Positions 12,290-22,737 of a stretch of DNA of 64,000 nt are shown here, in pieces. Position numbers and translations under genes: made by a program. Origin of the DNA: Parietaria judaica (taxonomy: Eukaryota; Streptophyta; Magnoliopsida; Rosales; Urticaceae); the NCBI GenBank assembly GCA_954871525.1, contig OX940860.1:25452001-25516000 (forward strand). The letters run 5' to 3'. The notes under the pieces are model-generated. The model saw only the letters and a program-made list of their open reading frames with translations, had not been told where the DNA came from and ran no database searches. Every line of letters starts with the position of its first letter. The first letter of the stretch is position 1.

Positions 12290-13589
12290 TGGTATTATAA
12301 AATAAAGGTTAATGCTTTAATGGTGACAAATGTACTAAAGTGGCATGAACCAATAAGACTTTTTTTTTCACTGGCAAGGACGCCTCCGGCCGAGGAGACA
12401 CTGAGATAGGAGAATCGACAAAATCGGCTCTCTCTCTCCGGGCGGAGGCGGGGGTTGCTTCGCCGCTCTGCCGGGCCGTAGGAGAATCGACAAAATCGGC
12501 TCTCTCTCTCCGGGCGGAGGCAGGGGTTGCTTCCCCGCTCTGCCGGACCGTAGGAGAATCGACAAAATCGGCTCTCTCTCTCCGGGCGGAGGAAGGGGCT
12601 GCTTCGTCGCTCTGCCGGGCCGCTGAAGAAGCACCCATCCGACGCGAGTCGGCGCCGAAAGGCATGACCGGGGGGGACCTTTCTGCTCCTTTTGGGAAGA
12701 GGGGCCTCGGTCGACCCCTCGACCGGCCGCTTCCCTGAGGGTGACGGCATCGGAGAGAAATCCTCATCGACGGGGGGATCGACAAAATCCGCCCTAGCCT
12801 CCTCTTTCCTCTTCTTCTTCTTCGACGCTTTAGGCTTCGGCGCGGTTGGATCTTCGGGCACCACTACGTGGGAGAAGCCCTAGCGACGCTGGAGGAGGAC
12901 CAAGAATCATCGCCTCCTGGAAAACACTGGACCGAATGATCCGATTCTCGGTGAAATCATTGGACCAATCCCGCTTAGGGTTGGCCAGAAGGGCCAGGCG
13001 TAACTCCCGAAAGCGATCGTCGTCGCTCGGAGGCGAATACTTCGGTACATCGACGGCCCACTCCCGAGGAAGATCGGCGTGGTGAGGGCCGAAAGTACGA
13101 ACACTTACCTGAAGAAAGAAGTACTTGTGCTCCCATGAGTACTCCTTACTCGGTGTATTCAACACGACATGCTCCCGATGCCGGTGCGTCAACATAAACC
13201 GACCGAGGTTTGCGAGGATTCCGGGTAACGCCATAGAGACGCACAAGATCCTCCAAAGAAAGTTCTACCCCCTGTTCACGGACGATAACCAAAGTACTCA
13301 AAAGGAGGCGGAGGACGTTGGGCCCTACCTGGGTAATCGGCAATTTGAAGGCATAGAGGAAGGCGAGCATGATGTTGGGCATCGAAAGATGGAGGCCGAC
13401 ATGCCGGAAAAAGGCCTCGTAGAGGCAGACGCAACCCTCTGGGGGTTTGTCGGCTAGTTCGCCGTCGACCGGGAGCCTGGCGTAGACATTCTCCCGCATA
13501 AAATACTTGCGTCTCACGATTGCGAGAGCCTCTTCCTTCAGAGTCGAGGGAGGAGACTTGGTCAGAAAGATTGTTCCGGGAGCCGCCAT
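12290..13589 (-). pseudogene. Broken antisense ORF of a Tat-type Ty3/gypsy element
   Basis: Coding-like sequence starts at an ATG at 13589 (MAAPGTIFLTK) and runs leftward on the minus strand, opposite to the LTR at 14094-15972. It contains a conserved-looking core (GLHLSMPNIMLAFLYAFKLP, then LYGVTRNPRKP), shifts frame near 13180-13240 (LNTPSKEYSWEHKYFFLQVS) and again near 12840-12865, and enters a Lys/Arg-rich nuclear-signal-like stretch. The tail is low-complexity Arg/Ser repeats. Extra ORFs in antisense orientation between pol and the 3' LTR are known in the Tat lineage, some with a domain annotated as putative gypsy-type transposon. I infer that identity here. At least two frameshifts argue it is dead. 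A host gene is unlikely. Confidence 0.6.
12405..12625. repeat. About 75-bp tandem repeat, three copies, in the antisense ORF
   Basis: Three near-identical units share ggagaatcgacaaaatcggc followed by a tctctctctccgggcggagg core and ttgcttc..cgctctgccgg. Units begin near 12410, 12480 and 12550. All three minus-strand frames stay largely open through it, a sign of repeat-generated rather than selected coding sequence. Confidence 0.8.
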
Positions 13590-14093
13590 AACGTGACCGG
13601 AAAGAAAAATAGCAACCAAGATGACCGGAGATTGGGAAAACCAGGAACGCAGGCAACGACAATAGCAAGGAATAGAGAAGCAAATGATGAGCGAAATGGC
13701 GAAAATGGCATTTATAAAATGCTTAAACGGTTATGAGGGGAGGCAAATGGGCGTGAATTGATCCAACGGCCCTGAGATTGGGGAAAATGATAAAGCAACG
13801 GTCGGATGAAAAGGATCGTTGCGTATCTCAAAAACACTCGAGTGTGTGCAGACCCTCTTAATGAGAAATGACGCTTCACCTGCCCAAGGCAAGCGCAGCC
13901 TACGAAGCAGGCACTAGTGGGCCCCAGCGTCAGAATTTGTCGGGAAGAGAGAACGTCCCCAGAATCGTTGCCACCCCAAAATCGACGACGCGGAACAAAC
14001 GCAGCAAAAGATCGATGAGACCCGGAACCGAAGGGAGGGGACCAGCTCCTATTTTACTCAGTAATAAAACACTGGATAAAATGGGGGACTAAC
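13590..14093 (+). other. 3' internal region of Tat-type element with polypurine tract
   Basis: Between the antisense ORF start and the LTR lies GC-moderate sequence without an intact ORF. It ends in a purine-rich run, about 14078-14089 (aaaatggggga), just before the LTR start. That is the expected place for a plus-strand polypurine primer. Confidence 0.5.
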
Positions 14094-14179
14094 TGTTAAG
14101 GTCGGATCCAGTCAGATCCCTTTCAAAATACTTTGGAGAGTCGACTCCCAAGTAGGAGCCGACGGGCTCCCAGAGTCAA

Positions 14180-14660
14180 CGATACCAAAGGCCGACGACG
14201 CCCAAAGTCGACAGTATTAAAGGTCGAAGGGAAGCGAAGCCGATAGTATTGAAAGATCGACGACGCCCAAAGCCGACAATATTAAAGGTCGAAGAGAAGC
14301 GAAGCCGATAGTATTGAAAGTCGACGACGCCCGAAGCCGATAGTATTAAAGAGTGAAGGGAAGCGAAGCCGATAGTATTGAAAGTCGACGACGCCCAAAG
14401 CCGACAGTATTAAAGGTCGAAGGGAAGCGAAGCCGATAGTATTGAAAGATCGACGACGCCCAAAGCCGACAGTATTAAAGGTCGAAGAGAAGCGAAGCCG
14501 ATAGTATTGAAAGTCGACGACGCCCAAAGGTCGACGACGCCCGAAGCCAATAGTCTTAAAGAGCGAAGGGAAGCGAAGCCGATAGTATTGAAAGTCGACG
14601 ACACCCAAAGGTCGACGATGCCCGAAGCCGATAGTATTAAAGGTCGAAGGGAATAGAGTC
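14180..14660. repeat. About 64-bp tandem repeat array in the LTR
   Basis: Roughly seven to eight units carry gtcgacgacgcccaaag, then ccgatagtattaaaggtcga, then gggaagcgaagccgatag. Two units near 14520-14545 and 14600-14625 show a local doubling of the cgacgccc motif. The array lies upstream of the LTR TATA box. Confidence 0.85.
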
Positions 14661-14734
14661 GACGATTCCAATACCCGATAAAGGGAACAGATGGGACTGA
14701 TGAGATTAGGAGCTTCGACAAGACGGGTTTTTAA

Positions 14735-15446
14735 TAGGGGTGAAACCGGGTCGGGTACCCGGTTTTTTTGAAGTACCCGGTACCCGGACCCGGTTTCCGG
14801 GTAGTTGAAATTTACTACCCGGTACCCGGTACCCGAAATCCGGGTACCCGAATTCCGGGTACCCGAATTTCCGGGTAGTTGAAAATTGGTACCCGGTTTT
14901 AGTACCCGGTACCCGGTTTGGAAACCAAGTTCGGATTTTTCAACCGGATCCGGGTTTTTACCCGGATCCGTTTTATTTTTTTTTAAATAGAAAAACTAAA
15001 TTATCTCAAAATAAACATTACATGTCTCGTATATAAAAAAACATGCATCCATTGTCTAAAATTTAAAATGCATTAAAAAAAACATATGATAAAGCACTTC
15101 GAGTTCTTTCGGCTTTCCATCATCATTTCACCGTCCGCGCATCAAAAAATTAAAAAAATATTTTAATGAAACCCTATAATGAGAAATGAAAATGAGAGAT
15201 GAGTGTCGAGTCCTAACCCTAAAATATTTAAAAAAAATAAAAAAAATTAAACAAACCGGGTATTAAACCGGGTACCGGGTACCCGGTTTTTAAGATTTCA
15301 CTACCCGGTACCCGAACCCGGTTTTAAACCGGGTACCGGGTACCCGGATCCGAATTCCGGATTCGGATTTGGATTCGGGTTTTAAATTCGGATACGGATT
15401 CGGATTCGGGTTTTTACCCGGTTTTCGGGTTTTATTTGCACTCCTA
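14735..15446. mobile_element. hAT-like non-autonomous element nested in the LTR
   Basis: A 712-bp element has ends taggggtg and cactccta (one mismatch as inverted repeats) and a perfect 8-bp target duplication gtttttaa (14727-14734 and 15447-15454). Both ends are packed with many copies of ggtacccgg/ccgggtacc-type subterminal repeats around an AT-rich core. It interrupts the 36-bp tandem repeat of the LTR, so it inserted after that repeat formed. Confidence 0.9.
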
Positions 15447-15783
15447 GTTTTTAATGCCAAGAAGCTTCGACAGGATGGGCATTTAATGCTTAGGAGCTTC
15501 GACGAGATGGGCATTTAATGCTTAATGCCTAGAAGCTTCGACAGGATGAGCATTTAATGCCTGAGAGCTTTGATGGGATGAGCATTTAATAGTACTACCT
15601 CAAAGGTAACTCCGCAAATTCGGGACACACAAAGGAAACGAGTCAGGCCCCTTTTGCCAGAAGCCTGGGACAATGGGCCGATGGGACACCAATCGGGACA
15701 CGCAAAGGAAACGAGTCAGGCCCATTTTGCCAGAAGCCTGAGACAATGGGCCGATGGGACACCAAAGAGCTTCGAAACTGGGC

Positions 15784-15790
15784 TATATAA
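15784..15790 (+). promoter_or_regulatory. LTR TATA box
   Basis: TATATAA sits about 180 bp upstream of the inferred LTR 3' end, in the normal position for LTR promoter transcription on the plus strand. This supports plus-strand orientation of the element. Confidence 0.55.
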
Positions 15791-15972
15791 AGGCAAGAAA
15801 AAAAGAAGAGAAAGGGATGAAAAGAGAGAAGAAAGAGAGAACAGAAAAGAAATCATAGAGTTGCTCAGAGCAAGCTCTTAAGTTGTAAAGAGGGAAGAAC
15901 CGAATCTCATTTATAAGAACAAAAGAACAAAGATCTTTTTGTGATTATTGTGTATACGAATCACGCTCAACA

Positions 15973-16386
15973 CAAATATATATATAAGTTTCCACTTATT
16001 GATGATTGGGGTTTTTTGTTTGAAATATTGAGTACATTCAAGCTGCGTCAAATTAAATGTCGGTACTTTCAAAGCGAGTAAAGTGGAATTTGAGTAAATT
16101 TTCTACCGAAAAGACTTAGGTCTATGCGCACTGCAGATGAATAAAAATTAGGTACATTTATCATCATTAACCCTAAAATAAATGGAAAGGGCATATAATT
16201 TGGGTTCAATATTTATTATAATTTTTTGTTTGTAATAGACACTTAAGGTCGCACGCCGTCCATTTGCAATACAAATCTAACGTTGGTGACTTTAGTTACT
16301 GAAAAGCTTATTTAGGGATTTATTTGCAGCAGACAACACAAGTTTTGATAACTTTATCCGCAAATTTATTGGGTTGAAAGAAACTA
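15973..16386. other. Spacer, no gene seen
   Basis: AT-rich sequence between the Tat LTR and the next hAT-like element. No exon, RNA gene or element ends were recognised. Confidence 0.4.
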
Positions 16387-16394
16387 ATGATAAG

Positions 16395-16970
16395 TAGGGG
16401 TGGCAATTCGGGTTGCGTGTCGTGTTCGTGCCGGGTCTTAATCATTTTTTACTTATTTTATGTAGACCCAGACCCGCCCCATTTATTAATCGTGTTAGAA
16501 GATGAGACCCAGACCCGCCCCATTTAAATAGCGTGTTTATCGTGTCTACCCGTTTAACCCATTAAACAGATTCACATATTTTAAAATTATAAATTAATTC
16601 AATTTACGCTCATTTTACTTAATTTATTTAATTATATGATCTAAAATTTCAAAGTTTACTAACAATTTTTTATGTTCATCAGTTGTACAACGTAATTAAT
16701 AAATTAAAAAAATATAAATGTCATATATAATAAGTAGTAAAACACTTTATAACATATATAAATGCATAAAAATGCAACTTTTTGCTTCTTAATCGTGTCT
16801 AATTGGGACCCATCTTGCTATCGTGTTCGTGTCGTGTTTACCCGTTATTTAATCGTGTTTATCGTGTTCGACACGGATGGACCCAGATCCATTTATGGTA
16901 GACCCAAACCCATTTAAATCGTGTCGTAACCGTTTCGTATTTCGTGTCCGGCCCCAAATTGCCACCCCTA
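16395..16970. mobile_element. hAT-like MITE, TAGGGGTGGCAA termini
   Basis: A 576-bp element has terminal inverted repeats taggggtggcaattcggg and the reverse complement of ggccccaaattgccacccct. A perfect 8-bp target duplication atgataag flanks it (16387-16394 and 16971-16978). Subterminal gtgtcgtgttcgtgtcg and acccgttt/gaccca motifs recur at both ends. Such taggggtggcaa elements are very widespread in plant genomes. Confidence 0.9.
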
Positions 16971-17139
16971 ATGATAAGATAAATTTAAATTTTGAATTGA
17001 TCTCGAAAGTCCCAAAAAGCCCATTGTTTCACATTCTTTTCGAACGTTTCGTTCATTAAAAGCCCAATGTAGTCGTTTTTAAATGCTTTAATATGTCCAG
17101 CTATTTTTAAAGTATGGCTCTAGCATTTATATATTTAGA

Positions 17140-18210
17140 AAACTCATTAAATGTCTAAAAAACACTTAAAGTTTAAGAGAAATGCCTATAGTTTTATAAA
17201 ACTAAAATTTATACCCACTAATAATTTTGTTTAGACCATATTACCCTTAATATTAGTTATAAATATTATTTTTTGTTTAATTATTATTAATTATATATTT
17301 TAATTTTAAAATTATTTGTCTTATAATTGTGGTTGACAACTTCCACCTCTTAATTACAATATTATATATTTTTTAATAAATTATTTCTTCGAAATTGCTC
17401 GACCTTCTCTCTCTCCCCGATTGTTCGACCTTCATCACGCCAAGTCCAGTCGCCTCGCGCCGTCGCGTAGCTTCCCGTCGCATGTCGTCGCCTTATGTCG
17501 CCTTCTCTGTCGCGAAGGTCGTTCGCTCAGAATTTTGTTCGCCCAATAGCTCGTAAAGTGATTTACTATTATAAATTCGTAACTTAAATTACAATTACAA
17601 TTACATGTATAAACTTGTAACCTAAATTCGTAACTTACTATTATAAATTCGTAACTTAAATTACAATTACAGGTATAGTGATTTACTACTATAAATTCGT
17701 AACTTAAATTACATTTACAGGTATAGTGATTTACTATTATAAATTCGTAACTTAAATTACAATTATAATTACATGTATAAATTCTTAACTTAAATTCATA
17801 ACATACTATTATAAATTCGTAACTTAAATTACAATTACAGGTATAGTGATTTACTATTATAAATTCGTAAAAAGAGTTACGTTGAATGTAAATACCATCC
17901 AAAATTGATTTTGTTTTTAAAATTTAAATCGTTAAAATAATCGTGTGAATACTAATTAATAGGGAGAAAATATTTGAAAGTAATTAAGCAAAGATTAAGC
18001 GTAACCAATTATTGTATTTAGCTACATTTAAGGAAAGAATTTTATTTTGATTTAATTTATTCGAATAATTAATTGATTTTATATGTAATTTTAATTTTTC
18101 CACACGTAAAAAAGAAGAAGGGTATATTGGTCCATATTTCAATTAGTTAATGGTTTTATATTCTTCATTATTGGTAAAATTCGTCTATCCATCTATCTCG
18201 ATCAATTATA
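17140..18210. repeat. Dispersed element copy 1 with AT minisatellite
   Basis: This region matches 36285-37733 in order. Both share a left part (aacacttaaagtttaa, then tttatacccactaataattt and atattaccctta), a short GC-rich block (cgtcgcgtagcttcccgtcg, then gaaggtcgttcgctcagaat), an AT minisatellite and a right part (gggtatattggtccatatttc). The minisatellite (about 17560-17870) repeats gtgatttactattataaattc then gtaacttaaattacaatta. Edges are uncertain in this copy. The sister copy has clear 9-bp target duplications, suggesting a Mutator-like non-autonomous element. Confidence 0.6.
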
Positions 18211-18309
18211 ATATTTATATAGGAGTAGTAATAGTGGTATAAATATTGAGTGTTTTAATTTTGTAGTGGTATAGATCTTGTCATGATCAAAATTTTAAAT
18301 GTTCATTAT

Positions 18310-18860
18310 TTAATAAAATTTTAGTTGTGCCGTAGTAAGATTTTTTTCGAAAGTGACATGTGTCAAATATTTAAAATATGTCTGATATAATTCTGAATCA
18401 ATTAAAAAAGTAAATTAAAATTTGAAAGAAAGAAAATGGTACATATAACATTGAGAACTTGAAAAGTGAACAAAAATAATAGATTTACAGCCAACAAGAT
18501 ATTAAGACTTTAGTCCTTACATTAAGAAGTCTTTTAGGTATTTCATTTGTGATAAAATAATTGTTTTTTTTTATTAACATTTTGAATTTTTTTTATCCAA
18601 TATAATTTTGAATATGCCGTAAATAAGATATTTTTTCTCGAAAGTGACATATGTCTAAAACTTAATAACATATCTAAAATAATTTTGAATCAATTGAAAA
18701 AATGAATTAAAATTTGAAAAAAGAAAGAGGGAAAACATGTAGATAACGTTAACAACTTTGATAGTAAAAAAAAGAACGGCAATAATATTGATAACTTTTG
18801 AGTGAGAGGTGTTTTAGGTATTTTCTTTGTGATAAATGATGATGCTGTTTTTTTAGTTGA
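18310..18860. repeat. Degenerate tandem duplication, about 290-bp unit
   Basis: The segment about 18315-18570 is repeated at about 18608-18850. Both show tcgaaagtgacat, then ttttgaatcaatt/ttctgaatcaatt, aattaaaatttgaaa, and ttttaggtatttc/ttttaggtattttc followed by tttgtgataaa. The copies have diverged. No coding potential. Confidence 0.6.
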
Positions 18861-19199
18861 GGAAAATGATAATGGGACCATTTGGCACAATTTAATTAAT
18901 ATTTTTTAAGTCAGTTTAAGAAAAAAAAATTTAAAAACTGACAAGTTTTTGGTAAAATGTTTATAAAACAGTTGTTGTTAGTAACAAAAACTGATTTAGC
19001 GTTTGGTAAAAAAATTATTTATGCTAAAAAGACTAAACAAGATTAAAACTGTATTTTTGTTTGTAGAAAAAACCAAAAGCTATAAATCCTAACTTTTACG
19101 ACTCATGTATAAAAATCTAAAATCGCTTTTGTGTTTTTTGTAAAAACAATTTTACCAAACACTTAAAAATAATTTATTAAAAAAAAAAAAACAGAAACA

Positions 19200-19400
19200 G
19201 AGGACACTTTAAGCCGATCCGAGACCATACTTACAATTTCCCGATCCGAGGCAATCAAAAAATCAAGCGCCACAACCTGAGGGTTATAAGAAGATCCCTA
19301 GAGACCATTCTTACAGCTCCCCAATCCGAGGCGTTCAAAAAATCAAGGACCACAAGTCAGGGGTTATAAGAAGATCCCTAGAGACCATTCTTATAATTCT
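19200..19400. repeat. Two-copy tandem repeat beside the rDNA fragment
   Basis: Two units of about 88 bp share gatccgaggc, atcaaaaaatcaag, ttataagaagatccctagag and accattctta. They lie next to the 18S fragment on the side where ITS1 would continue, so they may be duplicated ITS1-like sequence. I cannot confirm that by eye. Confidence 0.5.
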
Positions 19401-19450
19401 CCGGCTGTTTATAAAACATGTCCACAGGTTGATAAAGTTTTAAGGTTTCG

Positions 19451-19501
19451 ACAATGATCTTTCCGCAGGTTCACCTACGAAAACCTTGTTACGACTTCTC
19501 A

Positions 19502-19538
<37 letters not shown>

Positions 19539-19570
19539 TGTCGCGGGCAGCGAACCGCCCACGTCACCTT

Positions 19571-19614
<44 letters not shown>

Positions 19615-19615
19615 A

Positions 19616-19661
<46 letters not shown>

Positions 19662-19712
19662 GGCGCTTACTAACAATTCCTCGTTGAAGACAAACAATTA
19701 CAATGCCATTGT
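19451..19712 (-). rRNA. 18S rRNA 3'-end fragment (rDNA relic)
   Basis: On the minus strand this is the last roughly 260 nt of nuclear 18S rRNA. The plus strand shows the complement of its 3' end (ccgcaggttcacctacg, then aaccttgttacgacttctc) and the region of the universal primer site (ggtgtgtacaaagggcaggg). Several substitutions from the usual plant sequence are visible, for example cctacgaaaacc for cctacggaaacc and gacggacggtg for gacgggcggtg. Next to the 18S end, leftward, tcgaaacc marks the likely start of ITS1. The match stops abruptly near 19712. It is too short and mutated to be functional, so this is a dispersed pseudogene fragment. Confidence 0.85.
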
Positions 19713-20190
19713 AGTTACACACATTAGGGGAGAGTCTTTTCTTATAATTTTTTTAAAAAAATTAAAAAATATTTAATGAGGCCATTTAAGGTTTTAAAAC
19801 ATGTGCATTTAACCCAGTCTTACTATTTTTGACGCAAAAGCCATCTATTATTTTGTTTATTATCAAGTAAGTACACTTATGTTAAAGCATATCTATTAAA
19901 GTATTAATATATATGTATTTTGCAATTTTGTCTATTAATATCCGTGACATTAGACATTACTTAGTCTCAAATATCGTTTTAATGGCCGAATCTCAATCCA
20001 AGGAAAATGTTATTGTTCAATATTCTTTCAACTTAAATCTCAATCACGGTTATCATAGACGTTATGTTTAGCAAAACAATCTACACACAAATAAATGAGT
20101 TTGAACTCATCATAAAACTCATATAATACTCTCCAAATGAAAACACGATTCATCGTCAATATTTTGCGATAAAAAAAAAAAACTTAAGTA
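19713..20190. other. AT-rich spacer, no gene seen
   Basis: No exon or element with defined ends was found between the rDNA fragment and the nested element at 20.2-20.85 kb. Confidence 0.4.
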
Positions 20191-20191
20191 C

Positions 20192-20851
20192 ATGCCTGTT
20201 CGGTAAAGTTTTCCAAAATCATTTTCTTGTTTTCTTCGCGTTATACAGTGGGCGTTGAAAATGAAACATAATTTGGTTTAACATACTATTCATTTGATCT
20301 TTAAAATGATTTTGTCTTTTAGTAAAAAAATGAAAGTGAATTGGAAATAAAATAAAAAGTGTTTTCTCATTCTCTAAAGTGGGTTGTTTTCTCTCTCTGC
20401 CACACACATGATTTCTCTTCCTTTTTTTGCCTTTATCTCCAAACTTCACTTCCTTCATCAATGCTTACCAAACACAGTTCTGGTTTTTTGTTTTGTTTTT
20501 TTGTTTTAAATAATGCTTACCAAAAGTAATTTTAGAAATAAACAAAAACCAACTTTTAAAAACAATACTCACAAATAGAGCTGCACAAATAAATCGTGAA
20601 CTTGCATCGTGGCGCATCGCGATCGTTTTTTCTTGGTCGCGATTAATCGCGACTAACTGGCGGGAATCGCGACTCATCGCGACGTGGAGCAACAGTGTAA
20701 GAGAATCGGTCTCGTCCAATGAGAGCGCGCCACCGAGGCATCACGACTTGAGGGAATCGCGACGCATCGCGACGTCGCGATGTGCAGCTCTACTCACAAA
20801 TCAATTTATGAAAAATAAAAACACAACGGGAACACTACCAAACGGGCCCCA
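20192..20851. mobile_element. Possible older MITE hosting a nested hAT element
   Basis: The segment opens with cctgttcggtaaagtttt and closes with cactaccaaacgggcccc, inverted-repeat ends of the common cccgtttggta type. Internal gcttaccaaa copies at about 20463 and 20516 suggest more than one layer. The hAT-like element at 20576-20792 lies inside it. I could not establish a target duplication for the outer element. Confidence 0.4.
20576..20792. mobile_element. Small hAT-like MITE, TAGAGCTGCAC termini
   Basis: A 217-bp element has ends tagagctgcac and gtgcagctcta (perfect 11-bp inverted repeats) and a perfect 8-bp target duplication ctcacaaa (20568-20575 and 20793-20800). Its interior is dense in atcgcgac/gtcgcgat-type repeats. 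Confidence 0.9.
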
Positions 20852-20961
20852 ATGTTTTAAAATGTATAATATTAATGTTTTCACAAAGATGTCCATATTA
20901 TATATTAAATTTTTTTATATGAAATAAACTTTTCGTATGGTGATTTTCACAAGGACACTAG

Positions 20962-21450
20962 CAGGGGCGTAAAAACTCGTCTATCAGCATACGCACGTGC
21001 GTATGCTGAAATCTAAGTATTAAAAAAACCGAAGCATTCTTTCTTCTCCGTCTTCCTCTCTCTCTTCTCTGTGCTTAGGGCATTCTCGACATCTTTTGGT
21101 TTCGGTTTCGGTGTTCTTCGCTCTCGGTGTTCTCGGTATTCTCAGCGTCCTTCGGTTTTAGCATTCTCGGCGTCTTTCGGTTTTGGTATTCTTGGCATTC
21201 TCGGCGTCCTTCGGGCTCAGCGTTATTGGCGTCCTTCGGTCTCGGTGTTCTCGGCATTCTCGGCGTCCTTCGGTTTCGGTATTCTCGACATTCTCAGCAT
21301 CCTTCGCTCTCGGTGATCTCGGCATTCTCGCGTCCATCACTTTGAGTCTCAACATTCTTGACATTATTAATGTGGAGCGGTAGTGGTGTTCGATTTATTA
21401 ATGTTATGAGTTTGTGCTTCGGCTGTGATGAAATTCTAACTACGCCACTG
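20962..21450. mobile_element. hAT-like element, CAGGGGCGTA termini, with minisatellite
   Basis: A 489-bp element has imperfect ends caggggcgtaa and ttctaactacgccactg, flanked by gacactag (20954-20961) and gacattag (21451-21458), an 8-bp duplication with one change. The middle (about 21075-21350) is a short-period minisatellite built from cggtgttctcgg, cattctcggcgtccttcgg and close variants. This gives long open frames on both strands that are not genes. Confidence 0.8.
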
Positions 21451-21458
21451 GACATTAG

Positions 21459-22737
21459 GACAGTAATCAAATTAATTTAATAATTTATGGATTTTTTGCC
21501 AATCATGGTTTAAGTATCAAATATTAATAGCCAGGAAATAGATATTATTTAAATACGACATACAGTATTTCTCTTACTATATTAATAAAAATCATTAAAT
21601 TTGAATTTATTATACGAACCGAACCAAATTCCTAACCGAAACTTTCAGGTCACATAGCATTTCGTCAAAGCCAGACTTTAAGTATGTTTTGGTCCGACAA
21701 AACAAAAATGACCAAAATACCCTATCTTTTCTTTCTGTTTCAAGCCCAAGGAAAACTCCGACCATTCGCGAGTCTTGGGGGTAAAACAGTCAAGCAAGCA
21801 AAACACACTCATTCGCCAATCGAGGATGACGTAAGCAACTTATGGAACGAAACGACCGCAGAGCGTGCGCTTTGGTGACAGTGACTGTGACCATAGCAAT
21901 CAACGGCTGCGATTACATAGAAACAACCGTCGCACTAACTTCGTATATCAGCCGTGGGATCCTATTTCCCGAACTTGGAGCATGACGTGGCGAGTTTTGA
22001 GGGCTCGCGAGATTTGATCAGCTGCAAGAAGGTGCACGGAGACTGTCGTGCACCCCTCTCTCCTCAGTACAGTACTATTTAGCTCTCCTTTCGCGAGGCA
22101 TTAAATTCGAATTATCAGCTTTTTAGAGTGAGAAAGAGCAGAGAGAGATAGAGAGAGAAAGGTCCGTCTTCGTCTTCTCCGTTTCTAGGGTTTTGGTTTT
22201 TTCACTCTCTTCTTCGGCGGCGAAATCGTTAATGTCGCATTTTTCTTGATTTCTGATCATCACTGTACAAGATTCTTTGGAGTTTTCTCATCTTTTGTTC
22301 CGATTTTACGCATATTCATACTTGCATTTCAGTTCTTTTTCGTTTTTCGTCACGTATTTTTGGGTTTGAGCGAAGAAATCTCTTCGTTCCGAGTAATGCG
22401 TTTACAGTCTTCGTTTTAGGGTTTTTTTGGGGCTGAATTTGACGATTTCTTGTGTTTTCAGGTTCGAAAGAGACTTCTGTCAGATTATAGGGGTTTTTTA
22501 TTCGGCATCAGGTAGTTATTTTTACATATTTCTCTCATAATCGCGTTGCATGTGCTATTTGAACCCTCTGTTTGTGTTTGTTTTCTTTCATTCCTATGAT
22601 TGTCTACAAATATGTTGTTATATGAAAGATGGGTACTTTGTGTGTGTTTATCGTCCATTAAAATGCTAGTGTTGCATGTTTTTGGTTCATAGTTATATGT
22701 TTCACCAGTTTTTTGGGGTTTGATGTGGACTTTTTTT
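21459..22737 (+). promoter_or_regulatory. AGO promoter and 5' leader exons
   Basis: Upstream of the Argonaute gene. The leader probably begins near 22100-22170, where GA-rich runs and tctagggttttgg appear. A leader exon can be drawn at 22462-22511 between a tgttttcag acceptor and a catcag|gtagtt donor. The following leader intron (22512-23140) ends just before the start codon. No ORF here looks genuine. Confidence 0.5.

Larger units (their letters stand above)
14094..15972 (+). mobile_element. 3' LTR of Tat/Retand-like Ty3/gypsy element, repeat-rich
   Basis: The LTR begins tgttaagg after a purine tract and ends gctcaaca, giving short TG...CA inverted ends. Its U3 part is built of tandem repeats: a roughly 64-bp unit (14180-14660), a roughly 36-bp unit with gcttcgac and gcatttaatgc (14700-14730 and 15455-15600, split by a hAT insertion), and two roughly 85-bp units around 15610-15770. 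A TATATAA box follows at 15784-15790, then a leader-like R/U5 segment. Without the inserted hAT element the LTR is about 1.17 kb. No matching 5' LTR is in the window, so the element is truncated or starts outside. Boundaries are inferred from sequence logic. Confidence 0.6.

Noticed and set aside
14180..14660. Regular repeats resembling a CRISPR array
   Set aside because: Repeats are directly adjacent without unique spacers, lie in a plant LTR, and no cas genes exist. They are LTR tandem repeats.
17435..17902. Minus-strand 155-codon open frame
   Set aside because: Generated by the AT minisatellite (repeating Tyr/Asn/Cys pattern). No family signature.
21071..21383. Several overlapping open frames on both strands
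   Set aside because: All arise from the minisatellite inside the hAT-like element.
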